Positions 1 to 6,415 of a DNA stretch of 6,568 nucleotides are shown piece after piece (within the stretch, counting starts at the first letter, position 1; the number at the start of each line of letters is the position of its first letter). Under the pieces are notes generated by a model. The model had not been told where the DNA came from. It did no database searches and saw nothing but the letters and a program-made list of their open reading frames with translations. This stretch comes from CAZOKN01 sp964580525 (GTDB lineage Bacteria > Pseudomonadota > Alphaproteobacteria > Rickettsiales > UBA6187): positions 1 through 6,568 of the forward strand of contig CAZOKN010000065.1 of the NCBI GenBank assembly GCA_964580525.1, written 5' to 3'. The position numbers and the translations under genes were made by a program.

Positions 1-484
1 CTTTAGCACCAGATCCACTACAACCATCGCATGCTGCTGCTGTATTAAATTGTATTTTTTGCTGCTTGCCAGTGAAAGCTTCTTCTAAGGAAATTTCAAG
101 ATTATAACGTAAATCAGCACCGCGAACTTTAGCACTTCTTTTATTGCCACCGCCTCTGCCGCCACCCATAAAATCACCGAAAAGGTCACCGAAGATATCC
201 GCAAAATTAGCGCCAGGATCAAATCCACCGCCACCAAAACCTCCAGCACCACCACCTTGCTGGAAGGCAGAATGGCCAAATCGATCATATGCAGCTCTTT
301 TTTGATCATCTTTTAGAACATCATAAGCTTCGGATATTTCTCTAAACTTTTGCTCAGCCTCTTTATCTCCAGGATTACGATCAGGGTGATATTTCATCGC
401 AAGGGCACGATAAGCTTTTTTTAACTCATCTTTATTTGCATTTTTCTCAACGCCCAAAAGTTTATAATAATCCTGTTTGCTCAT
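1..484 (-). CDS. dnaJ: Co-chaperone DnaJ (Hsp40), N-terminal 161 residues, cut by window edge
   Basis: DnaJ delivers unfolded clients to DnaK and stimulates its ATPase in the cytoplasm. The visible part starts MSKQDYYKLLGVEKNAN and has a full J-domain (about residues 4-70) with the HPD catalytic tripeptide at 33-35 and the end motif AAYDRFGH at 64-71. A Gly/Phe-rich linker follows (about 77-113, with repeated DIFGDLFGDF-type segments). The first substrate-binding domain then starts, and the first zinc-finger repeat CDGCSGSG is seen at 152-159 just before the sequence runs out. This is therefore a type I (full-length class) DnaJ; roughly 210-220 residues should lie outside the window. The ATG at 482-484 gives the canonical N-terminus, but the 16 bases before it hold no strong Shine-Dalgarno sequence. 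It lies 89 bases after dnaK on the same strand and is probably co-transcribed with it across the intervening stem-loop. Nothing in the visible part looks degraded. Confidence 0.97.
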   Translation of the reverse strand, partial: MSKQDYYKLLGVEKNANKDELKKAYRALAMKYHPDRNPGDKEAEQKFREISEAYDVLKDDQKRAAYDRFGHSAFQQGGGAGGFGGGGFDPGANFADIFGDLFGDFMGGGRGGGNKRSAKVRGADLRYNLEISLEEAFTGKQQKIQFNTAAACDGCSGSGAK

Positions 485-510
485 AATTTATTAAACTCTA
501 TCGTTTTACA

Positions 511-543
511 AAAAGTTGGCTCGTAAGCCAAAACTTACGAGCC
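511..543 (-). terminator. Terminator-like or attenuating stem-loop between dnaK and dnaJ
   Basis: A perfect 10-bp inverted repeat (GGCTCGTAAG at 518-527, CTTACGAGCC at 534-543) encloses a 6-base loop. Read on the minus strand it begins about 30 bases after the dnaK stop. It is followed by AAC and five T residues (511-515), so it resembles an intrinsic terminator for leftward transcription only; the plus-strand side has no T-run. The downstream arm can also pair differently: TTGGCT and AGCCAA on the minus strand (516-521 with 526-531) form a 6-bp stem with a TACG loop, ending one base from the T-run. Because dnaJ lies just beyond, partial termination or mRNA-end protection is more likely than a full stop. 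The role is inferred; the repeats are seen directly. Confidence 0.65.
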
Positions 544-573
544 GGATATTAAAAAATATATTGTATACTACAA

Positions 574-2508
574 TTACTTTTTCTTCTTAGACTTTTTTTC
601 TTCGTTGCTGTCAACTTCTTCAAATTCTGCATCAACAACTTTTCCGTCATCTTCTGCAGAAGATGCAGCCGAGTCGCTGTTTGCAGCAGCTTCAGATTGC
701 GAAGCTTTATAAATCTCTTCCCCAAGCTTCATAGCAGCTTCTGTCAAAGATTGTGTTTTAGTTTTGATAGCCTCAACATCGTTCTTTTCAAGAGAAGCTT
801 TCAAATCAGATATAGCATCTTCTATTTTCTTTTTCTCACCTTCAGAAATCTTATCGCCATATTCTTTCAAAGATTTTTCAGTTGAGAAAATCAAGCTGTC
901 TGCATGATTTTTAGCTTCGGCAGATTCTTTTTTCTTCTTATCTTCCTCTGCGTTAGCTTCAGCATCTTTAACCATTTTTTCAACTTCAGAGTCAGATAAG
1001 CCGCCAGAAGCCTGAATGGTAATTTTCTGCTTTTTACCAGTAGCCTTATCACTTGCGGCAACATTCACTATACCATTCGCGTCAATATCAAATTCCACTT
1101 CAATTTGTGGCATGCCACGTGGAGCCGGTGGAATGCTTTCAAGATTGAATTGACCAAGCAACTTATTATCAGCGGCCATATCACGCTCACCTTGGTAAAC
1201 ACGAATAGTCACAGCAGACTGATTGTCCTCTGCAGTTGAGAAAACCTGGCTTTTCTTAGTTGGTATTGTGGTGTTACGATCAATAAGCCTTGTAAATACG
1301 CCACCCAAAGTTTCGATACCAAGAGAAAGTGGAGTAACGTCAAGAAGCAATACATCTTTCACATCTCCTTGCAATACACCAGCCTGAATTGCAGCTCCCA
1401 TTGCCACTACTTCATCAGGATTAACACCCTTATGTGGTTCACGACCAAAGAAATTTTTAACAACAGCCTGCACTTTTGGCATACGAGTCATACCACCAAC
1501 CAACACAACATCTTCGATGTCGCTTGCAGATAGTCCAGCATCCTTCAATGCTTTTTTGCATGGCTCAACTGTACGCTTAATAAGATCATCAACCAACTCT
1601 TCCAATTTAGCACGTGTAAGCTTTAGATTAAGGTGTTTAGGACCAGTCGCATCCGCAGTTATGTATGGCTGATTAATTTCAGTTTCAGTAACGCTTGAAA
1701 GCTCAATTTTCGCTTTTTCGGCGGCTTCTTTCAAACGCTGCATAGCAAGAGTATCTTTGCTTAGATCAATACCGCTATCTTTTTTGAATTGATCAACGAT
1801 ATATGACAATAATTTCGAGTCAAAGTCCGCGCCACCAAGGAATGTATCTCCATTAGTCGACTTAACTTCAAACACACCATCACCAATTTCAAGGATAGAT
1901 ATATCGAACGTACCACCACCTAAGTCATATACAGCAATAGTTTTGCCTTCTTTTTTATCCAAACCATAAGCAAGAGCTGCCGCAGTAGGTTCATTTATAA
2001 TTCTCAAAACTTCCAAACCGGCAATTTTACCGGCATCTTTAGTTGCTTGGCGTTGCGCATCATCAAAATATGCTGGAACAGTGATAACAGCCTTATCAAC
2101 AGTTTCGCCTAAATAAGCTTCCGCATCAGCTTTAAGTTTTTGCAATATGAAAGCACTAATCTGGCTTGCAGAATAATCCTCACCACCAGCAGAAACCCAA
2201 GCATCACCATTTTTAGCCTTAACAATTTTATAAGGCACATGCTTCATATCTTCTTTAGTGATAGGGTCGTCAAATCTACGACCAATAAGGCGCTTTACTT
2301 CATATATTGTATTTTCAGGATTAGTCACACCCTGACGCTTTGCTGACTCACCCATTATTTTATCTTTTTTGTCAGCACCGGTGAAGGCTACCATAGAAGG
2401 CGTAGTTCTTCTGCCTTCAGCATTTTCAATAACTTTAGGATCCTTACCGTCCATTATGGCTATACAAGAATTTGTAGTACCCAAATCTATACCAATAACT
2501 TTACCCAT
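574..2508 (-). CDS. dnaK: Molecular chaperone DnaK (Hsp70), 644 residues
   Basis: DnaK is the cytoplasmic ATP-driven Hsp70 that binds exposed hydrophobic peptides and works with DnaJ and GrpE. The nucleotide-binding domain shows phosphate motif 1 (GIDLGTTNSC, residues 6-15), INEPTAAALAYG (171-182), phosphate motif 2 (DLGGGTFDIS, from 195) and the adenosine motif (GGMTRMP, 338-344). The interdomain linker DVLLLDV is at 385-391. The beta-sandwich substrate domain follows, with PPAPRG and the FDIDANGIVNV stretch, then a helical lid rich in Lys and Glu. The tail has the usual DDGKVVDAEFEEV (620-632) and then an unusual lysine-rich end, NEEKKSKKKK. I chose the ATG at 2506-2508, not the in-frame ATG nine bases earlier (2515-2517), because AAGGA (2517-2521) sits 8 bases before it and the product then begins MGKVIGIDLGTTNSC, the family's normal N-terminus. 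It is preceded by a heat-shock-type promoter and followed by dnaJ. Length is normal for the family. Confidence 0.98.
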   Translation of the reverse strand: MGKVIGIDLGTTNSCIAIMDGKDPKVIENAEGRRTTPSMVAFTGADKKDKIMGESAKRQGVTNPENTIYEVKRLIGRRFDDPITKEDMKHVPYKIVKAKNGDAWVSAGGEDYSASQISAFILQKLKADAEAYLGETVDKAVITVPAYFDDAQRQATKDAGKIAGLEVLRIINEPTAAALAYGLDKKEGKTIAVYDLGGGTFDISILEIGDGVFEVKSTNGDTFLGGADFDSKLLSYIVDQFKKDSGIDLSKDTLAMQRLKEAAEKAKIELSSVTETEINQPYITADATGPKHLNLKLTRAKLEELVDDLIKRTVEPCKKALKDAGLSASDIEDVVLVGGMTRMPKVQAVVKNFFGREPHKGVNPDEVVAMGAAIQAGVLQGDVKDVLLLDVTPLSLGIETLGGVFTRLIDRNTTIPTKKSQVFSTAEDNQSAVTIRVYQGERDMAADNKLLGQFNLESIPPAPRGMPQIEVEFDIDANGIVNVAASDKATGKKQKITIQASGGLSDSEVEKMVKDAEANAEEDKKKKESAEAKNHADSLIFSTEKSLKEYGDKISEGEKKKIEDAISDLKASLEKNDVEAIKTKTQSLTEAAMKLGEEIYKASQSEAAANSDSAASSAEDDGKVVDAEFEEVDSNEEKKSKKKK

Positions 2509-2516
2509 TTCTATCA

Positions 2517-2521
2517 TCCTT
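2517..2521 (-). promoter_or_regulatory. dnaK ribosome binding site (decides the start)
   Basis: On the minus strand AAGGA is followed by 8 bases and then the ATG at 2506-2508. The competing in-frame ATG at 2515-2517 overlaps this motif, leaving no spacing for a ribosome, so the shorter protein is favoured. Confidence 0.75.
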
Positions 2522-2562
2522 TTTCAATTACTAATATCAAAGCCCTAGTGGCTATACGGTGT

Positions 2563-2590
2563 ATATAGTGGTGGTTTTCTGTTTTGCAAG
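2563..2590 (-). promoter_or_regulatory. Candidate RpoH (sigma-32) heat-shock promoter of dnaK
   Basis: Read on the minus strand there is a CTTG element (2587-2590), a 17-base spacer and ACTATAT (2563-2569). The alphaproteobacterial RpoH consensus is CTTG, 17-18 bases, then CYTATNT, so only the first C of the -10 element differs. Transcription would begin near 2553-2557, giving a leader of about 45-50 bases before the dnaK start. A housekeeping reading, TTGCAA with TATATA at 16-bp spacing, overlaps the same bases. No CIRCE operator (HrcA site) is present in the leader. The match is seen in the sequence; its use by RpoH is inferred from the gene it precedes. Confidence 0.6.
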
Positions 2591-2615
2591 TAGGCGATAA
2601 AATTTTTCTAAAATA

Positions 2616-3272
2616 TTACTTCTTTATCCCAACAACCATACCTTCAGCTGTAGGAAGCATAATGGATTCAAACCTATCCGAATCAGCCAGATAGCGATTA
2701 AATTCTTTCATAACATCTATATTATTTTGCGAAACATCGCGGCTTATATCCTCATAGACCGAGCCAAAAAGGAATGCATTATCTCCTATTATTAGACCAC
2801 CTTTACGCACATTATTTTCTGCCCATTTAAGGTAGTTCAGATAATTGCCCTTATCAGCATCAATAAACACCATATCAAATGGCCCTTTATCCTCCAATTC
2901 CGGCAGGACATCTAAAGCACCACGCCCTCCAAAAATCTCTATTTTGTCTGCCACTCCACACTTTTTAAAGTTCTCTCCAGCAACCTCTGCTCGTAGCGAA
3001 TTTTTCTCTACCGCGTAAAGCTTGCCTTTTTCAGGCAATGCCCGCGCCATCCATATAGCCGAATATCCCGCCAAAACGCCAAGTTCAACTATCTTCTTAG
3101 CTGCAACCATTTTAGCCAGCATATATAAAATCTTGCCTTCATCAGAACCTATCTGCATTTTACGCTCTTCAGGCACAAGATTTTCTCCGACAGACGCAAG
3201 CGCGCTATCCTCAGGCGCAAAAAGCTGCCTGATATAGCTAATTTTCTTCGAATTTTGTTCTTCTTTTCTCAT
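2616..3272 (-). CDS. Class I SAM-dependent O-methyltransferase (family 3, CCoAOMT-like), 218 residues
   Basis: The product belongs to the small, metal-dependent O-methyltransferases (the COMT/caffeoyl-CoA methyltransferase group), which move a methyl group from S-adenosylmethionine to a hydroxyl, often of a catechol-like substrate. It shows SAM motif I (IVELGVLAGYSAIW, from residue 61), the acidic ribose-binding residue E89 in YAVEK, the metal-site segment FIDADKGNY (136-144, with D138) and GDN at 163-165, which supplies the other metal ligands in this family. There is no signal peptide or membrane segment, so it should be cytoplasmic. The start at 3270-3272 gives MRKEEQNSKKISYIRQLF and a typical family length; a longer in-frame reading to 3419 runs antisense through the 5' end of tsaD and adds a non-family N-terminus, so I rejected it. 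It lies upstream of dnaK with no hairpin terminator between, so read-through into dnaK is possible. The substrate cannot be told from sequence. Confidence 0.9.
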   Translation of the reverse strand: MRKEEQNSKKISYIRQLFAPEDSALASVGENLVPEERKMQIGSDEGKILYMLAKMVAAKKIVELGVLAGYSAIWMARALPEKGKLYAVEKNSLRAEVAGENFKKCGVADKIEIFGGRGALDVLPELEDKGPFDMVFIDADKGNYLNYLKWAENNVRKGGLIIGDNAFLFGSVYEDISRDVSQNNIDVMKEFNRYLADSDRFESIMLPTAEGMVVGIKK

Positions 3273-3278
3273 AATATC

Positions 3279-3311
3279 TTGCTTTTTATAGATATTTACA
3301 TATAGGTTCAA
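3279..3311. promoter_or_regulatory. Divergent promoter region between the methyltransferase and tsaD (weak)
   Basis: Only 67 bases separate the two start codons, so both promoters must lie here or inside the genes. On the minus strand TTGAAC (3306-3311) and TATAAA (3285-3290) are 15 bp apart and would give a very short leader. On the plus strand TTGCTT (3279-3284) and TATAGG (3301-3306) are 16 bp apart. Both are imperfect sigma-70 matches that overlap each other, in a region where AT-richness makes chance matches common. Confidence 0.3.
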
Positions 3312-3339
3312 CCCTGAAATTACATAATACAGAACAAAA

Positions 3340-4359
3340 ATGAAAGTCCTTGGAATAGAAACAAGCTGCGATGACACTGCCGTTGCGATAGTTGATGATA
3401 AAAAAAACATCCTGTCCAATGTGGCTTTGTCGCAAATAAAAGAGCATGAGCCTTATGGCGGAGTTGTGCCTGAGATTGCGGCACGTGCGCATATTGATGC
3501 CCTTGATAGTTTAATAAAAAAAGCATTACTTGATGCTAACATCAAAAATTTAAAAGAGCTTGATGCAATAGCAGTAACTGCAGGACCTGGCTTAATTGGC
3601 GGTGTTATAGTAGGTGTGATGACAGCAAAAGCCATAGCTTCCGCCGCGAACATTCCAATTATAGCCGTTAACCATTTAGAAGGTCATGCACTAACCGCAA
3701 GACTAGTAGAAGATATAGAATTCCCTTTTATGTTGCTGCTAGTTTCCGGAGGACATTGCCAGATTTTATCTGTCCTTGGAGTTGGCCAATACGAAAAACT
3801 CGGAAGTACAATGGATGATGCACTGGGTGAAGCATTTGATAAAGTAGCCAAAATGTTAGGACTTGGATATCCCGGTGGCCCGGTAGTAGAAAAACTCGCA
3901 AAACTTGGAAATGCTAAAAGATTTGATTTTCCACGTTCAATGATAGGCCGAGAAGGTTGTGACTTTTCATTTTCTGGACTTAAAACAGCAGTTAAACGTG
4001 AAGTCGATAAAATCGATAACATAACTGACCAGGATAAAAATGATTTTTGTGCCTCTTTCCAAGCCTGCATCGGAGATATTTTGGAAGATAGAGTAAAAAA
4101 TGCCCTTCGCATCTTTAAGCAAAAATACCCAAATGCAAAAACCCTGGTAATTGCTGGTGGCGTTGCAGCTAATCAGTATATAAAGGCGAGATTACAGGAA
4201 ATAACAAAAAAGTTTGATATGCAAATTGCCACTCCCCCTATAAAATTATGCACCGACAACGGAGCAATGATTGCTTGGGCAGGGATTGAGAAACTGAAAC
4301 TTGGCCATAAAGATGATTTAAGTTTTCTTCCAAGAGCACGGTGGAGGCTAGAAGTGTAG
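3340..4359 (+). CDS. tsaD: tRNA threonylcarbamoyladenosine transferase TsaD, 339 residues
   Basis: TsaD (Kae1/Gcp/YgjD family) transfers the threonylcarbamoyl group from TC-AMP to A37 of tRNAs that read ANN codons, working in the cytoplasm with TsaB and TsaE after TsaC makes TC-AMP. The sequence has the family N-terminus MKVLGIETSCDDTAVAI, the GGVVPEIAARAH segment (40-51), the metal-binding NHLEGH with H112 and H116, the LVSGGH phosphate motif (134-139), the FSGLKTAV segment (211-218), the IAGGVAAN motif (271-278) and the third metal ligand D306 in CTDNG. All expected catalytic features are intact and the length is normal. The ATG at 3340 has no clear Shine-Dalgarno sequence but fits the family start exactly. 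The gene diverges from the methyltransferase, and its stop is 2 bases before the DUF2971 gene. In many alphaproteobacteria gpsA follows tsaD; it does not here. The gene is expected to be essential. Confidence 0.97.
   Translation: MKVLGIETSCDDTAVAIVDDKKNILSNVALSQIKEHEPYGGVVPEIAARAHIDALDSLIKKALLDANIKNLKELDAIAVTAGPGLIGGVIVGVMTAKAIASAANIPIIAVNHLEGHALTARLVEDIEFPFMLLLVSGGHCQILSVLGVGQYEKLGSTMDDALGEAFDKVAKMLGLGYPGGPVVEKLAKLGNAKRFDFPRSMIGREGCDFSFSGLKTAVKREVDKIDNITDQDKNDFCASFQACIGDILEDRVKNALRIFKQKYPNAKTLVIAGGVAANQYIKARLQEITKKFDMQIATPPIKLCTDNGAMIAWAGIEKLKLGHKDDLSFLPRARWRLEV
4343..4347 (+). promoter_or_regulatory. GGAGG ribosome binding site inside the 3' end of tsaD
   Basis: A strong GGAGG lies within the last codons of tsaD, 14 bases before the ATG at 4362. 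The spacing is longer than ideal. An in-frame GTG at 4341 overlaps the motif and so cannot use it. The arrangement suggests translational coupling of the DUF2971 gene to tsaD. Confidence 0.5.
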
Positions 4360-4361
4360 TA

Positions 4362-5345
4362 ATGAATAAAAAATTAGATTTGGCATTAAAATGCTTTCAA
4401 AAAGATTTGGATGATCTAAAGAATGAGCTACTTAAAGTCAATTATAATGGAGAACTCTACTATCACTATACAAGTTTTGAAAACTTTAATAAAATTATAA
4501 CTAGTGGAGAACTATTTTTCTCAGACTTTTCCTGCTTAAATGACCCTCAAGAGATCCTTTTCGGACACAATTTTTTATCAAACATTCTAAAAAGAAGCCT
4601 TACTAAAAAAAATGATCAATTTTGGGAAGCCTTCTGTACAAGCTTTCAAAATATTATAACAAATTCCAACCATACAAAAAAGCTTTTTGGAAATTTCGAC
4701 GACTCTCAATCTATTTACGCTATATTTTTGGCTTCATTTTCTGAACTTGAAGACCATTTACCGCTATGGAGATACTATGGAGAGGGTGGAAGGGGATTTG
4801 CTATAGGTTTTAAATTCAAACAAGATGGAATACCCCCTTTAATATCAGGCAAAATAAACTATTACAATTTATCCAATGAAGAGACTCCTTACGAAACCTT
4901 CATAGAAAAAGCCATAAATGAAACCGATTGCTTTATAAAAAAATATGAAAAAATATTAAAAACAACAGATGAACTAGTAGAGGTTCAAATTCGTTTTCTG
5001 TCCATGTTAGCCTCTGAATTGCCTAGGATAAAAAACGAAGATTATAGCTCAGAAATAGAGTCCAGACTAATCTTTCTCATAACAAATAAGGCCGATATTC
5101 CAGACACACAACTTCATCGAGAAAGTCTACCTAATGAAAATAATAACTTTGTAAAAGATGAATTAATCTTAACTCAAAAAATATTTCGCAAATGGAGGTT
5201 TGATAAAAATGAAATTAAAGAAATAATATTAGGCCCATCAAATGATTTTGAAAAAACAAAAATTTTTGTAAAAGATTTACTAGAAAAACACGGATACAAT
5301 CCCTACAATATAGACATAAAACTCTCTGAAAAATCTTATAGATAG
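4362..5345 (+). CDS. DUF2971 family protein of unknown function, 327 residues
   Basis: Function is unknown. The protein matches the DUF2971 pattern: an early YYHYTSFENFNKIITSGELFF segment read in parts (HYT at 35-37, SGELFFSDF at 48-56), CLNDPQE (58-64), the ASFSELEDHLPLWRYYG core (124-140) with GRGFAIGF (143-150), a late EIESRLIF (231-238), and a C-terminal IILGPSND (288-295). The middle, about 165-220, looks helical. There is no signal peptide or membrane segment, so it should be cytoplasmic. I chose the ATG at 4362; a GTG at 4341 would add 7 residues and overlap tsaD by 19 bases. The gene follows tsaD by 2 bases and is plainly more AT-rich than it (sampled 60-base lines mostly 20-30% GC), which suggests recent acquisition. 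DUF2971 proteins are patchily distributed and a defence or toxin role is possible. The H-Y-T start and late Glu recall ADP-ribosyltransferase folds, but that is inference. Confidence 0.8.
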   Translation: MNKKLDLALKCFQKDLDDLKNELLKVNYNGELYYHYTSFENFNKIITSGELFFSDFSCLNDPQEILFGHNFLSNILKRSLTKKNDQFWEAFCTSFQNIITNSNHTKKLFGNFDDSQSIYAIFLASFSELEDHLPLWRYYGEGGRGFAIGFKFKQDGIPPLISGKINYYNLSNEETPYETFIEKAINETDCFIKKYEKILKTTDELVEVQIRFLSMLASELPRIKNEDYSSEIESRLIFLITNKADIPDTQLHRESLPNENNNFVKDELILTQKIFRKWRFDKNEIKEIILGPSNDFEKTKIFVKDLLEKHGYNPYNIDIKLSEKSYR

Positions 5346-5504
5346 TAAAAAATTCTACTAAATAAAATTAATACTTAAATTTTATAAGCACCATGATTAG
5401 CATTATAGATTTCTTTAGTTTAAAAATTTTACTATTATACAAGCCTAATTCAAAGATTCTCTATCCATAAAAAAAAATTTCTGATAATAATATAAAAAAA
5501 CAAT

Positions 5505-5508
5505 GGAG
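5505..5508 (+). promoter_or_regulatory. Ribosome binding site that selects a GTG start for the DUF350 gene
   Basis: GGAG is followed by 7 bases and then GTG at 5516-5518, near-ideal spacing. The ATG at 5503-5505 that overlaps it is in another frame and stops after eight codons, so the GTG is the start. Confidence 0.75.
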
Positions 5509-5515
5509 AAATCTT

Positions 5516-6415
5516 GTGGAAAGTTCTGAACTTGTATATTGGGATCATAGCTATAATATCATCCTTTTGGTTAATCTCGCCATAGCTATAATCATATTCA
5601 CATCTTTGCGATTTTTTTCAGGCGTTATTTCTCACATAAATCCATCTAATGAATTAATAGAAAAAGATAATCCAGCCTTTGGTATTTCACTTGCTGGCGT
5701 TGTTTTCGGCGTGACAATAGTTTTAACTGGCGCAATTTATGGCGATCCGATTTATACATTGCAAGATTCGGTTGTTGCTGTTGGTCTTTATGGCGTCATA
5801 GGTATAGTTCTAATGGCCGTAACTCGTTTGCTTTTCGATAAAGTAGCAATGCCTAAAATTTCTATACGCGACGAGATAGTTAAAGGCAATGTTGCCGCCG
5901 CTATTGTTGATGCGGGAAATGTTATAGCTACAGCAATTGTAATTCGTACTATGATGGTGTGGATTGAAACAAAAACTCTTGAGGGAATTGCAGCGGTATT
6001 GAGTGGTTATATAATTTCTCAAGTGTTGCTGACATGCACAACCCTATTACGTATCAAAAAAATAAACAGGCAGGATAATATTGATTCTTTAGAGTCCGAG
6101 ATTAAAAAAGGCAATAACGCCTTAGCTTTAAGATTTACAGGCCGTAAAATCGGCAGCGCTTTTGCAATAACTGCTGCTTCGAATGTTCTGGTTTTTGAAA
6201 CTTATAACATCCAAGTAATTCTTGGCGTATGGGCTCTTGTATCTATCTTAATGATAACAATACTTAGCGTACTTTCATTTATCGCCAACAAGGTTATTCT
6301 TGCAGGAATCAATGTTGAAGATGAAGTTATAAGACAGAGAAATGCCGCTCTTGGTATAGTTCAATGCATAATATACATTTCTTTAGGACTATTGCTTTCT
6401 GAGTTAATGTCGTAG
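5516..6415 (+). CDS. Inner-membrane protein with two DUF350 domains, 299 residues
   Basis: This is a polytopic membrane protein of the DUF350 (UPF0719, YjfL-like) family; its biochemical role is not known. Hydrophobic segments lie at about 13-33, 53-75, 84-104, 125-148, 157-178, 209-227, 233-258 and 277-297, giving eight helices, as expected for two four-helix DUF350 domains in tandem. A short motif, Glu then N-x-A-[FAL]-[GA]-[IL], recurs four times with its Asn at 52, 125, 200 and 276 (intervals 73, 75 and 76), so each domain itself looks duplicated. The two charged loops, at about 107-120 and 180-199, hold many Lys, Arg, Asp and Glu residues. The GTG start is set by a well-spaced GGAG. A 170-base AT-rich gap separates it from the DUF2971 gene, so it probably has its own promoter, although no clear one stands out. 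In other genomes DUF350 genes often sit near polyamine-synthase-like and DUF4178 genes; none is visible here. Confidence 0.85.
   Translation: MESSELVYWDHSYNIILLVNLAIAIIIFTSLRFFSGVISHINPSNELIEKDNPAFGISLAGVVFGVTIVLTGAIYGDPIYTLQDSVVAVGLYGVIGIVLMAVTRLLFDKVAMPKISIRDEIVKGNVAAAIVDAGNVIATAIVIRTMMVWIETKTLEGIAAVLSGYIISQVLLTCTTLLRIKKINRQDNIDSLESEIKKGNNALALRFTGRKIGSAFAITAASNVLVFETYNIQVILGVWALVSILMITILSVLSFIANKVILAGINVEDEVIRQRNAALGIVQCIIYISLGLLLSELMS

Noticed and set aside
85..309. A 74-codon minus-strand frame overlapping dnaJ
   Set aside because: It is an alternative frame of the dnaJ J-domain and Gly/Phe region, which is unmistakable; its hydrophobic look comes from reading glycine codons out of frame.
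589..606. EEVD at the DnaK C-terminus, as in eukaryotic cytosolic Hsp70
   Set aside because: It is followed by eleven more residues, so it is not the free terminal EEVD that TPR proteins bind; it comes from the ordinary bacterial EFEEV tail followed by Asp.
697..885. Plus-strand open frame opposite the dnaK lid region
   Set aside because: It is antisense to a well-supported dnaK, has no ribosome binding site and matches no family.
2541..2553. Small hairpin in the dnaK leader as an RNA thermometer
   Set aside because: The stem is only 4 bp (AGCC with GGCT) and does not cover the Shine-Dalgarno sequence or start codon.
3684..4112. 142-codon minus-strand frame inside tsaD
   Set aside because: It is a serine-rich antisense shadow of a complete tsaD, with no start signal of its own.
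5343..5360. TAGTA and TACTA inverted repeat at the DUF2971 stop as a terminator
   Set aside because: The 5-bp AT-rich stem has an 8-base loop and no T-run, too weak to call.
5417..5433. AT-rich near-palindrome after the DUF2971 gene
   Set aside because: It has internal mismatches and no GC content, and such patterns are expected by chance at this base composition.
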